DNA of 64,000 nt from Pseudomonas sp. ANT_H4 (GCF_008369295.1 NZ_VOBG01000028.1:1-64000), one strand, 5' to 3'. Shown: positions 1 to 7,907, counted from the first letter of the stretch. Numbers and translations: made by a program. The notes: a model not told the origin generated them from the letters alone.

Positions 1-90
1 TTTGAACATTACAACGAGCAGCATCCGCACAGCGCTTTGAACTATCGCTCACCGAGGGAGTTCAGGCGCTTGGCGGCAGCACCAATTTAA
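1..90 (+). CDS. IS3-family transposase (OrfB), 3' end only
   Basis: The first 29 codons read in frame 1 give a typical OrfB C-terminus: EHYNEQHPHSALNYRSPREF, then a short tail and TAA. In the family this stretch follows the last catalytic Glu of the DDE integrase core and contains the conserved YN-x-x-x-PH-x-AL pattern. Only the 3' end lies in the window, so whether the whole insertion sequence is intact cannot be judged. It marks the left edge as mobile-element territory, consistent with the pseudogenes that follow. Confidence 0.85.
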   Translation, partial: FEHYNEQHPHSALNYRSPREFRRLAAAPI

Positions 91-640
91 CAGGGAGTTG
101 GTGTCCGGTTTTGTAGGGGCAAATCCACAAACGGCGTGGAGTTACTCGCTAAACGGGTAATGGGGGTCTATTTAGCTTGTGGTTTCACTGCCATCGGTAG
201 AGACATCACCCGCTGCCAGTACGCGACTATGAAGATGTGACGAGCACCGGCGAGGCCAGGGACACATGCAGCGTCAGGCCGGCAGTATCAGGTCGAAGAA
301 GATGTTCTGGTTGCGGGTCATCACAACAAATGTTCGCGCTGCGGCAAATAGACGCACCTGACTACGAGAGCCCACAAAAGCGCTCTTTTCGACTAAATAC
401 ACGTACCTCCAGCTTGTTCGATATGCCCAAGCAAAACAGGCAGTCCAGCCGGTATCCCGATTTCCGGCAAGCCTTTCGGATATCCAATACACCATAAGAA
501 AAACGCTCCTATACCGGCGGCCAAACGACCGGAGTCGGCTCAGTAGCCCTAAGGGCTCAGCCGCCACCCCGGATGGCGAACACTTATCATCACCTGGCGC
601 TGGCAGCTATCTCGCAGGACAGTTTGTGACAACACGATGA
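91..640. other. IS end and non-coding or degraded stretch
   Basis: The stretch after the transposase stop (about 100-130, tgtccggttttgtagg and following bases) probably contains the IS terminal repeat, but the exact end cannot be fixed without the left end. The remaining 500 bases have short open frames on both strands, none with a convincing start site or recognisable protein. A frame at about 287-352 ends in a CSRCGK zinc-ribbon-like tail with no identifiable body. I regard it as decayed accessory DNA. Confidence 0.5.
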
Positions 641-659
641 CGCTCCCATGCTTCGCGTC

Positions 660-1060
660 ATATAGAGCCAGATCAGCAGCGGTTTTGAGATGGGCCGATT
701 CCGATGCTGACGATAACGACTCCTCGCGGCAGATTGAAATGATGGGCTATTCTAGGCACCTCGATGTTTGCGCTGATACCCATCTCGGCATACTGGACGA
801 CGTGCCAATCATTGAGGCTCTTGAACGCAGCGACGCGCGGTTCGCTGCAAAGTGGTGGCACTGGTTCTTCTTCGGTCAACCCGAGAAACCGGAGCAAGCA
901 ATCCTGGCAGACCCCAATAGTTCATATGGTGCTTCCCCCGAAACGATGGGTGCGGAAGCCTACGAGGACTTCCGAACAGCCATCCACGATCCGGCAAGCG
1001 CCCAATGAAATGGCAAGAGAAGTCCTCGAATGCCTGTGCGAAGACTAAGATTGGCGGCTC
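660..1060 (+). pseudogene. Haloacetate/fluoroacetate dehalogenase-like alpha/beta hydrolase remnant
   Basis: The frame through about 640-1008 carries the middle and cap region of this hydrolase family. It contains ILDDVPIIEALERSDARFA (family: LDIVPTLE-x-x-x-R-x-D), then KWWHWFFFGQPEKPEQAILA, then a GAEAYEDFRTAIHDPA segment. After IHDPA the reading frame breaks. The next family block (x-x-CEDYR) appears in another frame as LECLCED followed by TAA where TACAGA would be expected, which suggests a base loss near 1046. The nucleophile-bearing N-terminal part and the C-terminal catalytic His are not recognisable. The gene is therefore dead, with at least two lesions. The assignment rests on remembered family patterns. 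Confidence 0.55.
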
Positions 1061-1122
1061 GCAGTCATAGTTTCTCCGCGCGAGGTCACGATGCGCCAAA
1101 AGCTGTTTTCTGAAATTCTCTC

Positions 1123-3747
1123 TTATGAAGGCTCAACCGCCTTTCCGCCAGACGTAAGTCCCGAAAAAACCCGCAGCCCCGAATTGCCAGATTCAACATC
1201 AATCAGGTCAGCAATCGCTTGTGTGCTTAGAGGCATACTCAGGAAATACCCTTGAACCTCATCGCACCGTGCATCCTGCAACACCTGGAGCTGTTCAATG
1301 GTCTCGACCCCTTCTGCCGTGACCGTCAGCGACAGTGCTCGCCCCAACCCGATGATGGCCTCAATGATCGAAAGATCGTCACCGCCTGGCTGCATTCCGG
1401 AAATAAAACTTCGATCAATCTTTAATCCATCGAAGGGAAACGACCGCAGGTAGCTTAACGACGAATACCCTGTGCCAAAATCGTCCATCGCCAAGCGAAC
1501 GCCCAACGCTTTCAACTCGTGCATGATCTGCAGCGCTCCCTTGGCGTCTTCCAGCATCACGGTCTCAGTCAATTCCAACTCCAGCCTGGCCGGATTTAAA
1601 CCGGTCTGCGACAGCACCGCCTGCACTCGGACCACCAACTGCCCGCGCTGAAACTCTGTCGGCGACAGGTTCACCGAAACAAAGAGTTCTTCAGGCCAGG
1701 CCGATGCGGCCTCGCAAGCGGCGTGCAGTACCCAGTTGCTTAACGGCAGAATCAACCCGGTTTCTTCCGCGATAGGTATGAAAAGATCGGGCGCCAACAG
1801 TCCACGCACCGGATGCTGCCAGCGTACCAGTGCCTCGGCACCAGCCATGACTCGGCCTGTAATCTGGTAGCGCGGCTGAAAGTGAAGACGCAACTCATCA
1901 TGTTTGATCGCGTGGCGAAGATCGCTTTCCAACTGACGACGATCAAGAATTCGAGTGTTCATCTCGCCTGCGTAAAAACGCCAGGTATTACGCCCTGCGT
2001 CCTTGGCTTCATATAACGCGATGTCGGCATAGCGCAGTAACTCGTCGGCCAGGGTGGCGTCGGCAGGTGCCATGGCTATGCCAATGCTGGCACTGATAAA
2101 CACTTCATGATCTTCAATCTGGAACGGCTCTTCGATGCAGTCGATCAAACGCTTACACAGGTGCTCAACCTCATCCTGAGACACCATATTCGCCACCACC
2201 AACACAAACTCATCGCCACCAATTCGCGCAACCAAGTCATCGGAGCGCAAGCATTGCCCCAGCCTTTTGGAGACCTCGTTGAGCACTTGATCGCCTGCGG
2301 CATGCCCCAGCAAATCGTTCACCGACTTGAAGCGATCAAGGTCGATGCTGAGCATGACTAACGGATCGTCCAGTGTCGGCGCCGCCTTAAGTTTTCCATC
2401 CAGGAATTCCTGCATACGAGCGCGGTTTGCCAAGCCAGTTAGCGCATCGTGTTGCGACAGGTATTCAATACGTCGGCGGGCCGCCACTTCTTCGGTTATA
2501 TCGCTCGCAGTGCCTCGATAACCCAACCCTTCCATTTCTCGCACAGAAAGGCGGCTTATTCTGACCTGACCGTCAGCTGCTTGATAACTGCATTGCAAGA
2601 TGGCATTGACCCGCCGCGAGTGGTCTTTCAGCCACTGTGAGAGCGGCCCTTGATCAGACACCAGCAAGTCATCGATAGGTCGACCAATACACAGGGCTCT
2701 GCACAGCCCTGTCACTGTTTCGAAGCGCTCTGACAGATATGTGAAACGCAACTCAGAATCAATTTCCCAAATCCAGTCCGAAGACGCTTCGGCGACATCC
2801 CGAAATCTTGCCTCACTGGTCGCCAGGGCAGTCTGGCTGGCATGCAGGGAGCTGTAGTTCGCATCCATAACCATCGCCGCAGCCGTAGTGCGCCGCCGAA
2901 GAATCCAGGTCATCAGCCCAATGATCAGTCCCGCAATACCGATCAACGGCAAAACTAGGATCATTAGCTGATGTCCCGGACGCGTTGGCGTCCACTGCAA
3001 GGCTCCCGCGACCCCGGTTTCCCCCAGACGTAAAAACGACGGGCCGAGCGCAGGGCTATAGCTTGAGACAATGCGCAATTGGTCTATTCCGAAATCACTG
3101 CCCAAGACGCTCAATCTGACGGCATCCAGCTTGATGACAAACAACAGCACTGAGGAAGGCCTGTCATCAGCTTCGGTCTGAGGGGCGGTGCCAGGCGTCA
3201 ACGGGGCGGCCGCGACCAGCACCGGAACGCCATCGACATCGAGGTACGTGGCGATTGGCGTTTCATTTTCCACCCCCGCACGGGCACGCTCAATTAGCGC
3301 GGTGATTGGTTGTTTCAACCAGTCTTCAGCCGCAACCGATTGCAGTTGCCCGTCAATGACCGAGTACGCCGTTCGACCGGTCGGATCGATAACAAACAAG
3401 CCCTGAAATCCAAAATCGTCATATAAGGTAGAGCCGACGTTCTGGCGGACGAACGCCCAATCGGTATCCACCCTTCGATGAAGATGATCATAAGCATCAC
3501 CCCAAAACGCATAGTCCTTGATCGTCAGAAGTATCGACTTCTCCAAGGATTGCACGGCCTTTCCAGCATAAAAATAGCTTTGGGCCTCCGCTTCATGGTC
3601 TTGCTTAGAGGCGATGTAAACAATCAAAACGCTGGTCAGCAAGAATATCGTTAGCAATAAGCCAGAGAAGCCCATCAGGACAATACGGGTAAGCGTTAGA
3701 TGGGAGGTTTGTACCTTCAGAAGAGGATCACTCTGCTTGTTTTTCAT
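1123..3747 (-). CDS. CHASE4-PAS-GGDEF-EAL cyclic-di-GMP enzyme
   Basis: This 874-residue inner-membrane signalling protein probably makes and/or degrades c-di-GMP. A TM helix (about 20-46) is followed by a periplasmic CHASE4-type sensor (LTIKDYAFWGDAYDHL), a second TM helix (about 258-282), a PAS domain (about 320-420), GGDEF (about 430-590) and EAL (about 610-860). GGDEF is intact at about 509, with an I-site RSDD five residues upstream. The EAL domain keeps EALVRW, VNLSP, ELTE, DDFGTG, KIDRSFI and AEGVET, so both activities look possible. I chose the ATG at 3747 because AGGAAGAG lies upstream; the longer frame to 3786 lacks this. It is one of the few intact genes in an otherwise decayed segment. 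The specific family member is not identified. Confidence 0.93.
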   Translation of the reverse strand: MKNKQSDPLLKVQTSHLTLTRIVLMGFSGLLLTIFLLTSVLIVYIASKQDHEAEAQSYFYAGKAVQSLEKSILLTIKDYAFWGDAYDHLHRRVDTDWAFVRQNVGSTLYDDFGFQGLFVIDPTGRTAYSVIDGQLQSVAAEDWLKQPITALIERARAGVENETPIATYLDVDGVPVLVAAAPLTPGTAPQTEADDRPSSVLLFVIKLDAVRLSVLGSDFGIDQLRIVSSYSPALGPSFLRLGETGVAGALQWTPTRPGHQLMILVLPLIGIAGLIIGLMTWILRRRTTAAAMVMDANYSSLHASQTALATSEARFRDVAEASSDWIWEIDSELRFTYLSERFETVTGLCRALCIGRPIDDLLVSDQGPLSQWLKDHSRRVNAILQCSYQAADGQVRISRLSVREMEGLGYRGTASDITEEVAARRRIEYLSQHDALTGLANRARMQEFLDGKLKAAPTLDDPLVMLSIDLDRFKSVNDLLGHAAGDQVLNEVSKRLGQCLRSDDLVARIGGDEFVLVVANMVSQDEVEHLCKRLIDCIEEPFQIEDHEVFISASIGIAMAPADATLADELLRYADIALYEAKDAGRNTWRFYAGEMNTRILDRRQLESDLRHAIKHDELRLHFQPRYQITGRVMAGAEALVRWQHPVRGLLAPDLFIPIAEETGLILPLSNWVLHAACEAASAWPEELFVSVNLSPTEFQRGQLVVRVQAVLSQTGLNPARLELELTETVMLEDAKGALQIMHELKALGVRLAMDDFGTGYSSLSYLRSFPFDGLKIDRSFISGMQPGGDDLSIIEAIIGLGRALSLTVTAEGVETIEQLQVLQDARCDEVQGYFLSMPLSTQAIADLIDVESGNSGLRVFSGLTSGGKAVEPS

Positions 3748-4040
3748 TTGGCTCTTCCTGGCGGTGCAGTGAATACGGGCCAGCACATGAGACTACATGC
3801 AGATATCTAAAGTGGCGGGTAAAAGAATCCTCCCTGACTCGTAGTAACACCTCGTCACAGCCCAGGCGGTTGATAGGATCCGGGGTGCTGTTGTTAGCTG
3901 TATCGGCCTGAGTCTCGAACTCTTGATCTCTCCAGGCCTTTCCGCTGCTCAACGACTGAGCAACGCGAAATAAATATGTATCGCGCTCTGGGTGCCGAAG
4001 CTCCCACAGTTTCAGTGTCGGAAGAAAAATCCGTTAAGAG

Positions 4041-4514
4041 CTAATGACTAGAAACGAGTAACGGTTGAACGGTTGGATATGCCCACCCCAGTGTAACGGT
4101 GCTCAGCACTAGATAACGCACGCCCTTGGCCAGGGTGACGATCAGCAGAAAAGTCCAGAATGGCTCGCGCATGACTCCGGCGACGACAGTCAGAGGTTCA
4201 CCAATGATCGGCACCCAACTCAGCAGTAATGACCAGCACCCGTAGCGCAGATAGGACTGCTGGGCGTTTTCGAGCTTGCTCTCGCTCACTGGGAACTATC
4301 GCTTGTGACGGAATCGTTCAACGGAACGGCCCAGCACCCAGGTCAGTGCGGAGCCAAGAACGTTGCCGAAGGTGGCGACCGCCAAGAGCGTAGAAGCCAC
4401 GTATTGGGCGGAGTGCAACATCCCGACCAACACAGCCTCAGACTGCATTGGCAATAACGTGGCGGCAGCAAATGCCGCCACGAACAGACCAACGTAGCTC
4501 GTGAGTTCAAACAC
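4041..4514 (-). pseudogene. yqaA: YqaA-family (DedA-like) membrane protein, interrupted by an in-frame TAG
   Basis: Two open segments in the same frame, 4514-4299 and 4295-4041, together give a normal-length YqaA-like protein (about 157 residues). The first half holds ATLLPMQSEAVLVGML and the GN-x-LGS-x-x-x-x-x-LGR pattern. The second half holds YGCWSLLLSWVPIIGEP and a LAKG-x-RYLVL helix. They are separated only by TAG (4298-4296) after RFRHKR. The family usually has Trp here, so a single TGG to TAG change explains the break. No frameshift is needed. It is recent inactivation, or a read-through or sequencing artefact. Confidence 0.75.
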
Positions 4515-4526
4515 TAAAGAGTCGCC

Positions 4527-4967
4527 TCAAGCGTTCAGGCCGATCCAGCCATGGAAGCCCACGTACAGACCAACACCGATGGTCAAGACACTGGACAGGT
4601 ACGGCGCACGACGAGCAACGGTGCCCAGCCATGGCCAACGGTTGGAAGCCTGTTTAGCACCAATAGCTGCCGCAGCACCGACAGTGACCAAGGTGAGCGC
4701 TAATCCGATGCTGAAACACAGGACGAGCATGCCTCCCAGCGCGACTTCTTTAACCTGAAGAGATAGCAACAGAACGGTGATGGCAGCCGGACAAGGAATC
4801 AGACCGCCCGTCAGGCCGAACATGACGATCTGGCCCGTGGTGACCTCTCGATTGGTGAAGCGCTTACGGATATCGTTGGCATGGGCACGCTCATGCGCGT
4901 CCTGATGGCCATCAATTCACAACTCCAGGCCTTCTAACTCGGAATGCGCATGCCCATGATCATGCTC
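4527..4967 (-). pseudogene. rcnA: RcnA-like Ni/Co efflux protein, C-terminal remnant
   Basis: Reading leftward from about 4967 gives the end of a His-rich loop (EHDHGHAHSELEGLEL), an in-frame TGA, then DGHQDAHERAHANDIRKRF and the C-terminal membrane half (MFGLTGGLIPCPAAITVLLL onward, ending HGWIGLNA). This is the RcnA/NicO arrangement: a cytoplasmic His-rich loop followed by the LIPCPAA helix. The N-terminal half is missing, because the DNA switches at about 4968 to a group II intron fragment. The stop in the loop and the lost N-terminus make it non-functional. Confidence 0.8.
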
Positions 4968-4971
4968 TTGG

Positions 4972-5585
4972 TATGCCGACGATGCGAACATTTATGTGCG
5001 CAGTCCTCGTGCGGGCATGCGAGTGATGAGGCGTGTTGAGTGCTTCCTGAATCAGCGCCTGAAACTGACGCTGAACCGAGACAAGAGCCGAGTAGCCGAG
5101 TAGCCGGGTCTTGGATATGTGATTACTTGGGTTACGGGATGAGCTGGCATCAGCAGCCGAGACTGAGGGTGGCGACGATGAGTCTAGGTCGCTTGCGCGA
5201 CCGACTCAGAGACCTGCTGCGCAGAGCGCGGGGCCGCAAGATGGCGAATATAATCGAGCGGATAAACCCCGTACTCCGCGGTTGGGCTGGCTACTTCAAG
5301 TTGACTCAGGGCAAACGAGCGCTGGAGATACTTGATGGCTGGGTGCGTCACAAACTCCGCTGCGTCATCTGGCGCCAATGGAAGCAGCCCTCGACGAGGG
5401 CGCGCAACCTGATGCGTTTGGGACTCGACGAAGGGCGCGCCTGCACATCAGCGTTCAATGGCCGAGGCCCATGGTGGAACTCCGGAGCGTCACATATGAA
5501 TCAGGCGTTGCCGAAGAAACTATGGGATCAGCTTGGACTGGTCTCGATACTGGATACGATCAACCGGCTTAGTCGCATAACCTGA
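4972..5585 (+). pseudogene. ltrA: Group II intron reverse transcriptase/maturase, 3' half
   Basis: Homology begins exactly at the RT catalytic box YADDANIYVRSPRAG (4972 onward) and continues through RLKLTLNRDKSRVA. At 5090-5105 the octamer gagtagcc is present twice in tandem. Removing one copy restores the frame and gives KSRVAGSWICDYLGY. The downstream frame then holds the maturase X domain (INPVLRGWAGYFKLTQGKRA, LDGWVRHKLRCVIWRQWK) and the typical end GPWWNSGASHMNQALPK. RT domains 0-4 are missing. It is an inactive fragment truncated on the 5' side at the rcnA junction. Confidence 0.85.
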
Positions 5586-5657
5586 ACCGCCGTATACGGA
5601 ACCGTACGTACGGTGGTGTGAGAGGACGGCGGATGTAAATCCGCCTCCTACTCGATT
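5584..5657 (+). ncRNA. Group II intron domains V and VI (3' end of intron)
   Basis: Directly after the maturase stop, 5584-5619 folds as a domain V hairpin: GAACCGCCGTATACG pairs with CGTACGTACGGTGGTGT around a GAAC loop region. Bases 5620-5652 form a domain VI stem (GGACGGCGG with CCGCCTCC). The intron 3' boundary is placed at about 5656-5657 by analogy and is approximate. Domains I-III, normally 5' of the ORF, are absent, so the RNA cannot self-splice. Confidence 0.7.
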
Positions 5658-5662
5658 CTGCC

Positions 5663-5884
5663 CTACCCCGCTCCACCCATGCACTCCGCAGTGCTGGCAA
5701 GAGATGTTCCAGCCTGCTGAACAAGCTTTCGCCACTCACCACCGCTGATGAGGTTGGCGCGCTCCATGTCGTCAGCCGCCTTGAGCAACCTGAAGTACTT
5801 AACCTCTGCGTTGATAATGCTTTCGGGCAAAGCCATGAGCTTGTACCAAACAGCCATGTTCAGAGCTTTTTTCGCTGCTCTCAT
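5663..5884 (-). CDS. Small hypothetical protein (73 aa)
   Basis: The frame opens at ATG 5884 just after GGGGGAG, which is a better start than the upstream in-frame ATGs at 5950/5947. The product begins MRAAKKALNMAVWYKLMALP and is amphipathic and mostly helical, with no signal peptide or known motif. It lies immediately downstream of the intron end and converges with it. It may be a real small gene cut or bordered by the intron insertion, or a chance frame. I do not recognise it. Confidence 0.4.
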   Translation of the reverse strand: MRAAKKALNMAVWYKLMALPESIINAEVKYFRLLKAADDMERANLISGGEWRKLVQQAGTSLASTAECMGGAG

Positions 5885-6128
5885 TACTCCCCCTTGGTAG
5901 CGCTCACCAAAACAAGGCGCCACCGAACAATGATGGCATAGTGACATCAACCAAGGGAAAATACTGAAACAGTGAGTGATACAACCGTTGATACTGGCCT
6001 AGAGCCTGGCTCCTTGCTTCTGGCAGGTTTTTGGTACTTGAGCTAAACCTGAGACCATTTTTCCATCATTTACAGTCCGCCCAGCACGTCTAAGCTACAA
6101 GCTCACGTTTTTGAGTTGGGAGAGGATA

Positions 6129-6377
6129 ATGGACGCCTTGAACAGACTGGAGATCGAAGCGGTCCTCTCCAGCCGCCTGCCGAACTGCATAATTTCCTGC
6201 ACGCTCAGCGCTGACAACACCCTGTCAGTGGATGTGACGGGGCCGGGCTCGGACCAGTTCACGATCGTCAACATAGACCGTCGCCACTACCAAGGCGAGG
6301 CTGGCATCAATAAGTTGGCCCGCGAGATCTTGGAGGAAATGGTGATGTCGCGACAGGCGACTCGCCTTTTCGGATAA
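6129..6377 (+). CDS. Small Pseudomonas protein resembling DUF1652
   Basis: This 82-residue protein has the pattern NRLEIEAVLSSRLPN-C-x-x-x-C..DNTLSVDV..PGS..I..INKLAREILEEM. It resembles the short DUF1652 proteins common in pseudomonads (LEI-x-x-x-IES-x-FLP, D-x-SLTV, a C-terminal helix). The ATG at 6129 follows GGGAGAGGATA and is preferred over the TTG at 6111. No function is known for the family. No operon partner is visible; the downstream gene has its own promoter 280 bases on. Confidence 0.6.
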   Translation: MDALNRLEIEAVLSSRLPNCIISCTLSADNTLSVDVTGPGSDQFTIVNIDRRHYQGEAGINKLAREILEEMVMSRQATRLFG

Positions 6378-6744
6378 AGAGCCCGCCAAAACGGGACCCT
6401 TGCTCTACCCTTTCCCCTCCTTGATGCTCGCCTCTCCTGGGCTTCACTCTCCATGGCTTGCAACTTATTCACCTACGCTCGGTTTTTTGCCCGGAAATGC
6501 GGGTTTTTCTATGGGTGCGGGATGGCCCTCATTTTCTATGCGAATCCCGCTATATGCATCGTCCTAAAGTAATACTCGTGCAGGGTGCATGAAGCCTATA
6601 CGCCATATTGTTGCTCAACTCATTGAAAGCAAGACACTTTAAAAATCCTACGAAGTGGCACGGCAAATGCGACACCCATTAGGACATTAATGAAGCGCCG
6701 ACCAAGATCGGCAGTTTTCCATCCGTGCTAATGAGGAAACAAAA
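6378..6744. other. Intergenic region upstream of the hemerythrin gene
   Basis: No coding frame of substance is present. The right part contains a sigma-54-type promoter (6656-6670) and the leader of the hemerythrin gene. A short C-rich stretch (6380-6430) and a weak hairpin (gcccggaaatgcgggttttt, 6489-6508) that could terminate the upstream small gene are the only other features. Confidence 0.5.
6656..6670 (+). promoter_or_regulatory. Sigma-54 (-24/-12) promoter for the hemerythrin gene
   Basis: TGGCACGGCAAATGC matches the RpoN consensus TGGCACG-N4-TTGC at every -24 position and keeps the essential GG and GC exactly 10 bases apart. Transcription would begin near 6682, about 63 bases before the hemerythrin ATG. 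No activator gene is adjacent, so the cognate enhancer-binding protein would act from elsewhere. The match is seen in the sequence; promoter activity is inferred. Confidence 0.6.
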
Positions 6745-7221
6745 ATGAACGCCATCGATCTTCTGAAAACCGATCACGAAAAAGTAAAAGTTATCCTGAC
6801 CCAGCTGAGCGAATCAACAGATCGGGCAGTGAAAAAGCGCACCGATTTGCTGGACAAGCTTGAGATGGAGATCTCCATCCATACCCAGCTCGAAGAACAG
6901 ATTCTTTACCCTGCGTTCAAGGAAGCTGGCGGTAAGGAGCAAGACGAGATGTACTACGAGGCAAAGGAGGAACATCGGACAGTTGACTCCCTCGTCCTGC
7001 CAGACCTAAAAGTAACTGACCCAGCCAGCCCAGAGTTCGCCGGCCGCTTGAAAGTGGTTAAAGAGCTGCTGGAGCACCACATCAAGGAAGAGGAAACAGA
7101 GATGTTCCCTCAGGCCAAAAAACTTCTTGGGAAGGCGAAGCTCGATGAGCTTGGCGAACAGATGCTGGTTCTGAAAGCATCGCTGAAGAAGAGCTTAAGC
7201 GCTTCTAAGTTAGCTGCGTAA
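6745..7221 (+). CDS. Hemerythrin-like HHE domain protein
   Basis: This 158-residue cytoplasmic protein belongs to the four-helix hemerythrin/HHE cation-binding family. These proteins bind a di-iron centre and sense or carry O2, NO or iron. Candidate ligands are visible: DH at 10-11 in LLKTDHEKV, H and E in SIHTQLEEQILYPAF, EEH in YEAKEEHRTVDSLV, and HHIKEEETEMFPQ. GAGGAA precedes the ATG, and a strong hairpin terminator follows at 7230, so it is monocistronic. A sigma-54 promoter lies upstream. The physiological role is not deducible here; response to nitrosative or stationary-phase stress is a family-based guess. Confidence 0.9.
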   Translation: MNAIDLLKTDHEKVKVILTQLSESTDRAVKKRTDLLDKLEMEISIHTQLEEQILYPAFKEAGGKEQDEMYYEAKEEHRTVDSLVLPDLKVTDPASPEFAGRLKVVKELLEHHIKEEETEMFPQAKKLLGKAKLDELGEQMLVLKASLKKSLSASKLAA

Positions 7222-7229
7222 TCGACTGC

Positions 7230-7257
7230 CAAAAGCCCGCCGCGTGCGGGCTTTTTC
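7230..7257 (+). terminator. Rho-independent terminator of the hemerythrin gene
   Basis: AAAAGCCCGCCGCGTGCGGGCTTTTTC: a GC-rich stem with a short loop and a T run, nine bases after the stop codon. Confidence 0.85.
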
Positions 7258-7264
7258 ATGCTCG

Positions 7265-7462
7265 TCAGAAAGGCGCCAACTCTGCCTCTTCCTCAAAGTC
7301 CGCGACACCCACAGGCGAGTCTTCGCCTGCCTGGGCCTTCCACCTCACTGTCACCGCGCCGTCGTCATCGAGCGTGATGTCGAGGTCATCCGTTTCGGAC
7401 AGCAGCCCCATCACCTCCTCCCTCTCTCGATCTTCGTCCGTATCCAGGCGATGAATCGTCAC
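7265..7462 (-). CDS. Small acidic hypothetical protein, possibly phage-derived
   Basis: The frame from GTG 7462 gives a 65-residue, very acidic product (begins MTIHRLDTDEDREREEVM, ends VADFEEEAELAPF). The ATG at 7411 after GGGAGG is an alternative start. Its 5' end abuts the point where integrase homology begins on the other strand (about 7451), so it may have been cut and joined there. Small genes of this size often neighbour phage integrases. I do not recognise the family, and it may be a chance frame. Confidence 0.3.
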   Translation of the reverse strand: MTIHRLDTDEDREREEVMGLLSETDDLDITLDDDGAVTVRWKAQAGEDSPVGVADFEEEAELAPF

Positions 7463-7792
7463 CCAGCGTTGGTGAGGGAGATTGCAGAAAGGAACGCCTG
7501 CCACCCTTCCAAGTACCTGCTGATCAGCAAACATGGGAAAAGGATGACGAAGGGGATGTTGCGCTTGCGTTGGGACAAGGCGCGGGAAAAAGCACAACAG
7601 AAAGCCATCGAACAAGGCGACCCGATGCTCGCGGCAAAGATTGGAGGGTTTCAGTTCCGTGACATCCGGCCGAAGGCGGCCTCGGAAATCGTCGATATCG
7701 GCGATGCGAGTCTGCTGCTTGGGCACACCAAACAGGAGATCACTAAGCGGGTCTACAGAAGTATCGGAGCGACCGCCAAGCCCTCCAAATAG
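7451..7792 (+). pseudogene. Tyrosine recombinase (phage integrase), C-terminal fragment
   Basis: This frame carries the end of a phage-type integrase: YLLISKHGKRMTKGMLRLRW, then FQFRDIRPKAASEIVD (box II Arg region), LLLGHTKQEITKRVYRS (box II His and the nucleophile Tyr) and a short AKPSK tail. The N-terminal arm-binding and core-binding domains and the first catalytic Arg are missing, so it is inactive. It ends 115 bases from tRNA-Ser and points at it, the usual place for an integrase of an element inserted in a tRNA gene. It is the clearest sign that the 1-7900 segment was a mobile island. Confidence 0.8.
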
Positions 7793-7797
7793 CGTTA

Positions 7798-7836
7798 GTT
7801 TCGGAACGCCTACCCGAAAGTTTCGGAACCCCTACC
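7798..7836 (+). repeat. Two 17-bp direct repeats between integrase stump and tRNA-Ser
   Basis: GTTTCGGAACGCCTACC (7798-7814) and GTTTCGGAACCCCTACC (7820-7836) differ at one base and start 22 bases apart, about two helical turns. Such repeats next to an integrase gene commonly serve as arm-type integrase or excisionase binding sites. That role is an inference from position. Confidence 0.55.
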
Positions 7837-7869
7837 AAAAGACGCCTTTTCTTACCCAAACCCCAGACA

Positions 7870-7903
7870 CGAAAAAGCCCCGAATAATCGAGGCTTTTCG
7901 TTA
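7870..7903 (-). terminator. Terminator downstream of tRNA-Ser
   Basis: On the minus strand GAAAAGCCTCGATTATTCGGGGCTTTTTC forms a stem-loop with flanking T residues, five bases past the tRNA 3' end. Confidence 0.75.
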
Positions 7904-7907
7904 AATT

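Noticed and set aside
237..497. 86-residue plus-strand frame and the opposing 97-residue frame at 274-567
   Set aside because: Neither has a ribosome site or recognisable sequence, and they overlap each other in decayed DNA.
3728..3952. 74-residue minus-strand frame upstream of the GGDEF-EAL gene
   Set aside because: It overlaps the GGDEF-EAL start, has no ribosome site and is not protein-like; this is most likely promoter DNA.
4296..4514. Two separate small membrane genes instead of one broken yqaA
   Set aside because: Both lie in the same frame with only a TAG between them and match consecutive parts of one family.
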